Origin: Opitutaceae bacterium UBA6669
Lineage (GTDB): Bacteria > Verrucomicrobiota > Verrucomicrobiia > Opitutales > Opitutaceae
Direction of reading: 5' to 3'
DNA: 5,843 nucleotides
Assembly: GCA_002455175.1 (NCBI GenBank)
Contig: DKKJ01000312.1
Coordinates: forward strand, 3,933 to 9,775
Shown piece by piece: positions 1-4,928 of this stretch. The translations under genes and the position numbers were made by a program. The notes beneath the pieces are model-generated. The model made no database searches. It was given only the letters and a program-made list of their open reading frames with translations, and was not told the DNA's origin. The stretch's first letter is position 1. Every line of letters begins with the position of its first letter.

Positions 1-26
1 GGGAGAGAGCGCCACGAAGAAAGGAG

Positions 27-611
27 TTATGGCTTAGGTTGAGAAGCGGGCGGCGGTGAGCCGGCGCGAGATGCTTCGTTGGCGGGGGCTTTCATCGGGG
101 CGTTCTTTTCAAAGCCCAGATCCTGTACGGGCGGCCCGGTGAACTTGATATTCTCTCCAAAGAGCTGACGTTCACCACGCAGGAGAGTGATTTTTTTCCC
201 TTCAGCCACGTAGGGGCCGGATTTGTCGATCACGACTGGATTTTCTGTCAGGACGATTTTTTCTTCGAGCGGGAAAACCTCTGCGCGCCCACAGGTCACC
301 TCACGATCTCCTTGAATGATATGAACCCTTCCGACGGCGATCAGTGATTTGAACTGATCGAGCTTTGCCACCGTGTCGGTGATGTCGCCCAAGCGGGTGG
401 CCACAATCTCCATGTGGTCGCAGGTGATGCGGAGATTGTTTCCTTCCACGATCACATTCCGCTTAAACGTCGCAAAGGTCTCTTTGTCCGTTGAACGCAT
501 CTCCATGGTCTCACTTTCGATGGAGGTGCGAACGGGTTCACTCGCCGGGAGTAGTGCGCAGAGGAGTTGACCGCTGAGTCCGCAGAAGAGTAATCGAGAG
601 AGGAGGCTCAT
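27..611 (-). CDS. lptA: LptA/OstA-like periplasmic LPS transport protein
   Basis: LptA forms the periplasmic bridge that carries LPS from LptC to LptD in the outer membrane. The 194-residue protein starts with a signal peptide (about 1-23, hydrophobic LLFCGLSGQLLCALLPA), probably cut near A23-S24; no lipobox is present. Residues about 33-160 form an OstA core with repeated strand pairs: VIVEGNNLRITCDHMEIV (53-70), VGRVHIIQGDREVTCGRAEV (93-112), then VVIDKSGPYVAEGKKITLL (126-144). Residues 161-194 are a Pro/Ala/Ser tail (AGSPPPASQPKP), probably disordered. The only cysteines in the mature protein are C65 and C108, at equivalent places in consecutive repeats. Its ATG overlaps the LptC-like stop as ATGA, with no good Shine-Dalgarno, implying translational coupling. 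LptA cannot easily be told from other OstA-domain proteins by eye, but order after kdsC and an LptC-like gene makes LptA the best call. The frame ends 26 bases before the window edge, where lptB would be expected. Confidence 0.87.
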   Translation of the reverse strand: MSLLSRLLFCGLSGQLLCALLPASEPVRTSIESETMEMRSTDKETFATFKRNVIVEGNNLRITCDHMEIVATRLGDITDTVAKLDQFKSLIAVGRVHIIQGDREVTCGRAEVFPLEEKIVLTENPVVIDKSGPYVAEGKKITLLRGERQLFGENIKFTGPPVQDLGFEKNAPMKAPANEASRAGSPPPASQPKP

Positions 612-1057
612 TTGAGAACGTTCTTAAGTTCAGCCCGGAAGATGACCTGGACCTTTTTTTGGATCAAAATGGTTTTCTTGGCGTGATCGTAACTCCAATC
701 ACTGCCGAAAAGTTCAAACTGATCTGTGATCACCCGAACAGAGTCAGGGCCACTCAGTCGCTTGCGATCAATTTCTAGATTTGCCAAAGGGCTGAGAAAG
801 ACCGCCTCAACGTGAGCTTTTTCATCGCCGGAGAATTGGGTTAACGTCATGTCGCTCAGTCGGACTTCGTTGCGATTCAGAAGAACGGCCTCTCGTCCCC
901 GAACGAGCATGGTGCGGAATCCCTCTTCGTTGAATGACGGAAGCGAAAACTCCTTAACCGGGGCGTTGGTGGTGAGCGAGGGACCGCCTTGGCTGAGTCC
1001 CCCTAATGGCGCGAATGCGGCCGTGCCGACCAAAAAAGTTAAAACCCGGTGCATCAT
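608..1057 (-). CDS. lptC: LptC-like LPS export protein
   Basis: LptC is anchored in the inner membrane and passes LPS from LptB2FG to LptA. This protein has 149 residues when started at the ATGATG where ATG (1057-1055) overlaps the kdsC TGA. The open frame continues to 1102, but those 15 extra residues are polar and would bury the hydrophobic segment, so they are rejected. The second ATG, one codon later, is equally possible. A GAGG at 1074-1071 is too distant to be a good ribosome site. Residues 4-22 are hydrophobic (VLTFLVGTAAFAPLGGL) and could be either anchor or cleaved signal. The rest is predicted beta-rich, and residues 101-139 (GPDSVRV, FELFGSDWSYD, ILIQKKVQVIF) fit the repeated strands of the LptA/LptC jellyroll. 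At 149 residues it is shorter than the roughly 190 of E. coli LptC. Overall similarity is weak by eye, so position between kdsC and the LptA-like gene carries much of the call. It could instead be a second OstA-like protein. Confidence 0.75.
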   Translation of the reverse strand: MMHRVLTFLVGTAAFAPLGGLSQGGPSLTTNAPVKEFSLPSFNEEGFRTMLVRGREAVLLNRNEVRLSDMTLTQFSGDEKAHVEAVFLSPLANLEIDRKRLSGPDSVRVITDQFELFGSDWSYDHAKKTILIQKKVQVIFRAELKNVLK

Positions 1058-1611
1058 CGATGAGGAGCGACCTCGGTTTGATGCTTGGCGATCAATTCGC
1101 AAACCTCACGGACGGCCCCACGTCCGGGGAGACGCAGGGGGATGAAACGGGCAGCTTCGGTCGCGCGAGGCATGGCACCCACGACGCTGACCCCTATTCC
1201 CGCCCATTGGATTGCGGGTGCGTCGATATCGTCATCGCCCATGTAGCAGCACTGCCGTGCTTCGAGCTGGAGTGAAGCCGCGAGGTCTTGCAGGGCGGCC
1301 AGTTTATCCGTGCGACCCTGGATCACGTGCTGAATTTTCAACTCGGTCGCGCGTGCGGTCGTGGCTGAAGAGGCGCGACCGCTGATCCATGCCAAGTGGA
1401 TATGAGCATTGCGCAGCTTCACCAAACCCATCCCATCGAGAATCGAGAACTGCTTGGTCTCCGTTCCATCCGAAGAAATGAAAACCGTGCCATCGGTGAG
1501 GACGCCATCTACATCCATGGCAAATAAACGAATCGCCGCCCACTCATCCGCGGCAACTTCCGGAATATGCCCTGAGGTGTAAGGAGACGACGCGTGCACA
1601 GGAGATATCAT
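1054..1611 (-). CDS. kdsC: 3-deoxy-D-manno-octulosonate 8-phosphate phosphatase (KdsC)
   Basis: This cytoplasmic HAD-superfamily phosphatase (EC 3.1.3.45) removes phosphate from Kdo-8-phosphate, giving the free Kdo that is activated for the LPS inner core. The 185 residues match the small, cap-less C0 type. All four HAD motifs are present: DVDGVLTDG (33-41, nucleophile D33 and acid/base D35), ISGR (76-79), K103 in TDKLAAL, and GDDDID (125-130) for magnesium. DGMGL (59-63) and the C-terminal GRGAVREVCELI (163-174) are typical of KdsC rather than general HAD enzymes; the latter tail lines the neighbouring active site in the tetramer. The N-terminus runs about 15 residues longer before motif I than in typical KdsC, so a later start such as GTG (V5) is possible. 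I keep the ATG because it overlaps the E1 stop as ATGA. The stop overlaps the LptC-like start in the same way. Linkage of kdsC to lptC and lptA is classical in E. coli and supports the call. Confidence 0.96.
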   Translation of the reverse strand: MISPVHASSPYTSGHIPEVAADEWAAIRLFAMDVDGVLTDGTVFISSDGTETKQFSILDGMGLVKLRNAHIHLAWISGRASSATTARATELKIQHVIQGRTDKLAALQDLAASLQLEARQCCYMGDDDIDAPAIQWAGIGVSVVGAMPRATEAARFIPLRLPGRGAVREVCELIAKHQTEVAPHR

Positions 1612-3641
1612 CCCATCCAGTTCGCAATTTTTTCGACCGTTCGCTCGAACGTCGGGCGGAAATCGCTTTCCAACTCTGCGGCGAACGGTACCGGGAGATC
1701 TTTAGCGGCGAGACGGAGGGGAGGTGACTCCAAGTCGTAGAAATGCGCTTCCGTCAGACGCGCCACGAGTTCGGCTCCAAATCCATGGGTCAGGCGTCCC
1801 TCATGTAGAACGATCAATCGATGCGTGCGCGTGATGGACGCGGAGATTTCCTCCAAGCGAAGGGGAGCGAGAGCACGGAGGTCCCACACGTCAAACGAGC
1901 GCTCGTATTCACGCTCGAAATACTCCGCGAGACGCTCGGTGAGGTGAGTCTTTTCCCCATAGGTGACCAAGGTCGCGAAACTACCGGCATGAAGACGACG
2001 CGGTAGCCAGACGTCACGGTAGGCAGGGTTCCAATGAATCGTTTCCTTGCGCGCACGATAGAGTGCCTTGTGTTCGAAGAGGAGGACGGGATTGTCGTCC
2101 TCGTAGGCTGCAAGAACAGCGTCAAAGGCGTCCTGGGCGGTACTGGGATAGAGCGCCTTGAGTCCGGGCATGCCGAGGAAAAGAGCCTCGAGCTCTTGGG
2201 AATGGAAAGAGCCCAGACCGACGCTGCCACAAGGCAGACGGAGCACCAGGGGGACTTTAGCTCCAGAGCGGAAATGATAAGTTCCCGCATTGAGGGTAAT
2301 CTGGGTGACCGCCTCTGTAGCGAAATCTGCGAATTGGAACTCTTCGATGGGTCGGATGCCGCCCAGGGCAAGTCCGGTGGCGTAGCCGGTGCAGGCACTT
2401 TCAGCGAGGGGAGTATTCAGGACGCGTCGTCGACCGAATTCATTGAGCAGACCATCGGTGACTTTGAAGGCACCTCCGTAGGTGGCGATGTCCTGCCCCA
2501 TGATCATGGCCTCTGAGCGCTCGCGAAGGACCTTACGAAGCGCATAGTTAATCGCTTGGGCAAACGTGATGGCTTCGCTGCTTTCCACCTCAGGTTTCCA
2601 AGGAAGAGCCGGCGCTTCGGGCGCAAAAACGTCTGCTTCCATCCCGCCTGGGGAGGGGCGAGGTTGGGCGAGCGCGATCTGGATGCACTTTTCCAAATAG
2701 GCATTCAGTTCGGTTTCGATCGCTTCTACCTGGCTCGTCAGGCCCCGTGCGCACAGTTCTGCTCGATACTTGGGAACGGGATCGGCGGCAAAGAAGGTGT
2801 CCGACTCGCCAGGAGCAAGGTAGTTACACGTATCGTAGGCAGCATGGCCCCGCAGGCGGAGAACTTTTGCCTCGATAAGCAGAGGCCGGGAGGTTTTGCG
2901 GACCCGCTCTATCGCGCTTTCTAGAGTGGAAACGACCGTGGCGACATCCCCGGTCGCATCGAGGAGTATTCCTTCCATCCCGTAACCGGCGGCGCGTTTC
3001 CAAAGCTCGGTACCGTCCGCGTATTGTTCCCGAGTAGGTGTGGAGTAGGCGTAGCGGTTGTTTTCGATTACGAAGACGATTGGAAAGGAGAGAACGGAAG
3101 CTAGATTGAGCGACTCATGGATATCACCGGTGCTGGAGCCGCCATCGCCAAAGAAAGCAAACCCGACGGCAGGCTTTCCTTGCCGGCGCTGAGCATCGGT
3201 CAGACCAAGTACATTGGACACCATGGCTCCTAGATGGCTAATCATGGGAAGCGATCGGTTAGCGGGATCTCCATGATGAACATTGCCCTCACGCGCTTTG
3301 GTCGGACTAAAAGCGTTGGCGCAGTATTGGTTGAGGTGTTCGACCAGATGACCGCTCCAAATTAAGTGTCCACCAAAGCCGCGGTGGGTGAAGGAAATCA
3401 CATCGATCTCTTTATCGGCGAGGAGAGTGAGGGGAACGATGAGTGCTTCGCTTCCTTGGCCTCCCGTTACCGTGCCTTTAATCAGTCCCTGGCGAAACAA
3501 TTCGAGGATGCGGTTGTCGCCCGTCCGTGCGAGGTGCATCCACGCATAGGTGGTCAGGCGTTCGGCGCCTGACGTGTCATCAAACAACCCGGCACGAAGG
3601 GTGCGCTGGGACAGGATCGTGGGAGGTTTGGGAAAATCCAT
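1608..3641 (-). CDS. 2-oxoacid dehydrogenase E1 component, alpha and beta subunits fused
   Basis: This 677-residue protein joins both halves of the heterotetrameric E1 of 2-oxoacid dehydrogenase complexes. E1 uses thiamine diphosphate to decarboxylate a 2-oxoacid and pass the acyl group to the lipoyl domain of E2. The alpha half (about 25-325) shows GGQGSEA (60-66), HRGFGGHL (86-93) and the ThDP/Mg motif from GDG (165-167) to NN (194-195), then RLRGHAAYD (262-270). A Pro-rich linker (about 326-352) leads to the beta half (about 357-677), with TPLAESACTGYATGLALGG (410-428, E414 the likely catalytic Glu), EEFQFADF (433-440) and GSFHSQELEA (477-486). The ATG at 3641 is fixed by an in-frame TGA four codons upstream; it lacks a Shine-Dalgarno sequence. 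Fused E1s of this length are known in Chlamydia, annotated as oxoisovalerate dehydrogenase, and in Bacteroidetes. Substrate (branched-chain 2-oxoacid, pyruvate or other) cannot be decided, and no E2 or E3 gene is in the window. The stop overlaps the kdsC start by ATGA. Confidence 0.93.
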   Translation of the reverse strand: MDFPKPPTILSQRTLRAGLFDDTSGAERLTTYAWMHLARTGDNRILELFRQGLIKGTVTGGQGSEALIVPLTLLADKEIDVISFTHRGFGGHLIWSGHLVEHLNQYCANAFSPTKAREGNVHHGDPANRSLPMISHLGAMVSNVLGLTDAQRRQGKPAVGFAFFGDGGSSTGDIHESLNLASVLSFPIVFVIENNRYAYSTPTREQYADGTELWKRAAGYGMEGILLDATGDVATVVSTLESAIERVRKTSRPLLIEAKVLRLRGHAAYDTCNYLAPGESDTFFAADPVPKYRAELCARGLTSQVEAIETELNAYLEKCIQIALAQPRPSPGGMEADVFAPEAPALPWKPEVESSEAITFAQAINYALRKVLRERSEAMIMGQDIATYGGAFKVTDGLLNEFGRRRVLNTPLAESACTGYATGLALGGIRPIEEFQFADFATEAVTQITLNAGTYHFRSGAKVPLVLRLPCGSVGLGSFHSQELEALFLGMPGLKALYPSTAQDAFDAVLAAYEDDNPVLLFEHKALYRARKETIHWNPAYRDVWLPRRLHAGSFATLVTYGEKTHLTERLAEYFEREYERSFDVWDLRALAPLRLEEISASITRTHRLIVLHEGRLTHGFGAELVARLTEAHFYDLESPPLRLAAKDLPVPFAAELESDFRPTFERTVEKIANWMG

Positions 3642-3648
3642 GTCGAGG

Positions 3649-3667
3649 GGTCACGGTGACGATGACC
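3649..3667 (-). promoter_or_regulatory. Second inverted repeat abutting the E1 start codon
   Basis: Two overlapping symmetries occur here. GTCAC-G-GTGAC (3650-3660) is a perfect interrupted palindrome that could be a protein-binding site in DNA. GGTCA (3649-3653) also pairs with TGACC (3663-3667) around a 9-base loop, giving a hairpin in the transcript that ends 7 bases before the E1 ATG and directly abuts the larger hairpin at 3668-3691. The region where a Shine-Dalgarno sequence would lie is therefore within or next to structure, and no such sequence is present. I could not identify -10 or -35 elements in the 100-base leader. Confidence 0.4.
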
Positions 3668-3691
3668 GGAGGCGGGTGCAAGTCCGCCTCC
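3668..3691 (-). promoter_or_regulatory. Perfect 8-bp inverted repeat in the leader of the E1 operon
   Basis: GGAGGCGG (3668-3675) and CCGCCTCC (3684-3691) are perfect complements around an 8-base loop. In the leftward transcript this is a very stable GC hairpin ending 26 bases before the E1 start codon. No T-run follows, so it is not an intrinsic terminator. On the transcript its left arm contains GGAGG, a perfect Shine-Dalgarno core, which would be hidden in the stem but is too far upstream to serve the E1 ATG. It could be a regulatory leader element, an operator or a chance repeat. No known riboswitch pattern is recognised. Confidence 0.5.
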
Positions 3692-3741
3692 GTGCTTTCA
3701 AAAAACTGGTGAGGGAAGCGACTTGGACGGGGTTGAACCGG

Positions 3742-3780
3742 CAAAAAAAAAGCGGCCCAGGCAGATTTGCCGGGCCGCTT
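3742..3780 (-). terminator. Rho-independent terminator of the TPR/coiled-coil unit
   Basis: On the minus strand a 9-bp GC-rich stem (3772-3780 pairing with 3750-3758) continues, past one unpaired base at 3759, into a further 4 bp (3768-3771 with 3760-3763). The loop is four bases (3764-3767). It is followed directly by a run of nine T on the minus strand (A at 3743-3751 on the plus strand, the first ones overlapping the stem). It begins 16 bases after the stop of the second coiled-coil gene. This is a textbook intrinsic terminator for leftward transcription. On the plus strand there is no T-run after the hairpin, so it should act in one direction only. It implies that the E1 gene downstream has its own promoter. 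Confidence 0.95.
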
Positions 3781-3796
3781 GAGAAGTCGTTAGGAA

Positions 3797-4333
3797 TTAG
3801 GGAGCCTTAGCAACGGCGGGAGGGGCCGGTGGGCGAGCGAGGGCGCTCGCGGCGGCCTTATCAGCGATCATCTTGGTCATGCGCTGAATTTCCAGTTCGG
3901 CGTTACGTTTAGCGATTTGAGCCAATTCGACCTGCTTGCGCAGCTCGAATTCGTCGCGGATGGCAGCATCCTTCTTTTTACGAAGTTCACCCAATTGAAT
4001 TTCAAGCTCTGCAGATTGCTTAGCGTACTTATCAGCGTCTGCGTTATACTTGGCGGTAGCATCGGCGATTTCCTTGCTCGCGGCTTCATATTTCGCGCGA
4101 CGATCTGCTTCTTTCTGCTTCTCGTCATCGGCACGCTTTTTAGCGCGAGCATCAGCGTCAGCGCGGGCCTTGGCTTCAGCTTCTTTTTTCTTTTCGTCTT
4201 CGGCGCGTTTGGTCGCAGCCACCTGCTCAGCAATCGCCTTCTGCTTGATTTCTTGGTTCTTCGAGAAATTGACGTAGATCCCGATGAAAATAGCGCAGAG
4301 AACGACGGGAGCGATAATATATATCTTGTTCAT
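3797..4333 (-). CDS. Membrane-anchored coiled-coil protein, paralogue 2
   Basis: This is a 178-residue protein of unknown function with the same layout as its upstream neighbour. Residues 5-21 are a hydrophobic anchor (IIAPVVLCAIFIGIY). Residues 25-160 are highly charged and helical, first Ala/Lys/Glu/Asp/Arg-rich (about 40-85), then a more regular coiled coil (about 105-158). The tail from about residue 166 is Pro/Ala-rich (ARPPAPPAVAKAP). The first 32 residues align without gaps to the upstream protein and the rest diverges, consistent with an old tandem duplication and relaxed constraint on coil sequence. It is the last gene of its unit: its TAA is 16 bases from a strong intrinsic terminator. 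The ATG at 4333 has no Shine-Dalgarno sequence; the leader carries CTTACTTT, as does that of paralogue 1. A TolA-like, tether or scaffold role with the TPR protein is inference from architecture and order only. Similarity searches with such compositionally biased sequence would give many false hits. Confidence 0.86.
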   Translation of the reverse strand: MNKIYIIAPVVLCAIFIGIYVNFSKNQEIKQKAIAEQVAATKRAEDEKKKEAEAKARADADARAKKRADDEKQKEADRRAKYEAASKEIADATAKYNADADKYAKQSAELEIQLGELRKKKDAAIRDEFELRKQVELAQIAKRNAELEIQRMTKMIADKAAASALARPPAPPAVAKAP

Positions 4334-4339
4334 GTCAGC

Positions 4340-4347
4340 AAAGTAAG
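4340..4347 (-). repeat. CTTACTTT leader motif, copy 2
   Basis: This is the second copy of CTTACTTT, six bases upstream of the ATG of coiled-coil paralogue 2. The leader here is GC-poor around the motif and contains no purine-rich ribosome site. See copy 1 at 4910-4917 for the possible meanings. Confidence 0.4.
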
Positions 4348-4359
4348 CGGTAGGGGAGG

Positions 4360-4908
4360 TTAGCTTTTTTTGGCAGCAGCAGCGGCGGCAGCGGCGGCAG
4401 CTTCAGCAGCAGCGCGCGCGTCGTCGGCGGCTTTGATCTTGTCCAGTACCGTGGTGAGTTCTTTGACGTTTGTTTCTGCGGCTTTCACGATTTGGCGAAG
4501 TCCCGCTTCTTCAGCGGAGTTCGCTTTTTTGGCTTCTTCCACCTTAGCCAAAGCAGCTTTTTCGTCTTCGATTTCCTTGGTGAGACGAGCCACCTGTTTG
4601 TTCAACTTCTCTTGATCGCGAGCGGCTTTCTCGCGAGCAGCGATCGCAGCCTCACGCGCATCCTTATCACGCTGTTCCTTCTCGTCGCGCTCTTTCTTTT
4701 CGATTTTGCGCTGTTCGGCCAGCTTGTTGGCTTCCTCGATCGCTACCTTGCGCGCCTCAGCTTCTTCTTTCTTTTTGTCTTCAATGACCTTCTTGGCGGC
4801 AGCAGCTTTTTCTTTCTGCTTCACTTCATAGCCTTTGGCGAAGTTCCAATAGAACCCGCCGAAGATCAAGAGACCGACCAGTGGGAAAATAACGTAAGCT
4901 TTGTTCAT
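4360..4908 (-). CDS. Membrane-anchored coiled-coil protein, paralogue 1
   Basis: This 182-residue protein is not a family I can name. Residues 4-22 form a single hydrophobic helix with aromatic residues at its end (FYWNF), best read as an uncleaved membrane anchor. Residues 26-165 are almost entirely Lys, Glu, Ala, Arg, Asp and Gln, with hydrophobic positions spaced 3-4 apart around 102-155 (L102, V106, L109, I113), typical of a coiled coil. Residues 170-179 are ten consecutive alanines, followed by KKS. It shares its N-terminal pattern (MNKxYxIxP...IFxGxYxNFxKxxExKQK) with the next gene, so the two are paralogues. The design recalls TolA (anchor plus long Ala/Lys/Glu helix), but there is no C-terminal globular domain. 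Membrane orientation is unclear, because the charge just after the helix would favour a cytoplasmic C-terminus while a TolA-like role needs a periplasmic one. The ATG at 4908 has no Shine-Dalgarno sequence. The gene sits between the TPR gene (20-base gap) and paralogue 2 (26-base gap). Confidence 0.87.
   Translation of the reverse strand: MNKAYVIFPLVGLLIFGGFYWNFAKGYEVKQKEKAAAAKKVIEDKKKEEAEARKVAIEEANKLAEQRKIEKKERDEKEQRDKDAREAAIAAREKAARDQEKLNKQVARLTKEIEDEKAALAKVEEAKKANSAEEAGLRQIVKAAETNVKELTTVLDKIKAADDARAAAEAAAAAAAAAAKKS
4372..4413 (-). repeat. Alanine-codon (GCN) trinucleotide tract
   Basis: This stretch is a run of GCC, GCT and GCA codons at the 3' end of the first coiled-coil gene, encoding ten consecutive alanines (residues 170-179) and, past one Glu, three more. 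Imperfect trinucleotide repeats like this can change length by replication slippage without breaking the frame. It is a coding repeat and not a separate element. Confidence 0.85.
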
Positions 4909-4909
4909 G

Positions 4910-4917
4910 AAAGTAAG
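4910..4917 (-). repeat. CTTACTTT leader motif, copy 1
   Basis: CTTACTTT lies one base upstream of the ATG of coiled-coil paralogue 1, where a Shine-Dalgarno sequence would normally be found a few bases further up. The same 8 bases occur upstream of paralogue 2. It may be a remnant of the tandem duplication or an unconventional translation signal; chance cannot be excluded for an 8-mer. Confidence 0.4.
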
Positions 4918-4928
4918 TGAAGATGGAA

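Noticed and set aside
1058..1102. N-terminal extension of the LptC-like frame (15 more residues).
   Set aside because: The added residues are polar and overlap kdsC by 45 bases more. Starting at the ATGATG gives a proper hydrophobic N-terminus and repeats the ATGA overlap seen at the two other junctions.
2181..2197. Inverted repeat AAGAGC-5-GCTCTT inside the E1 gene.
   Set aside because: It lies within the conserved beta-subunit segment HSQELEALF, so the coding sequence explains it.
1814..2398. A 194-codon minus-strand frame inside the E1 gene.
   Set aside because: It is a shifted frame of the E1 beta half, Ser/Pro/Arg-rich without domains, while the E1 frame is strongly conserved across the same bases.
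3664..3691. Plus-strand sequence resembling a tRNA T-arm and acceptor end (GGTGCAAGTCC within an inverted repeat).
   Set aside because: The stem pairs around an 8-base loop instead of the 7-base T-loop, and no CCA end, anticodon arm or D-arm can be built around it. A relic cannot be excluded, but nothing supports a tRNA gene.
3917..4363. Plus-strand open frames of 75-148 codons opposite the coiled-coil genes (also 4050-4277, 4370-4615 and 4492-4920).
   Set aside because: They are mirror frames of Lys/Glu/Ala-rich codons (giving Phe, Leu, Ser and Ala), without ribosome sites or family resemblance.
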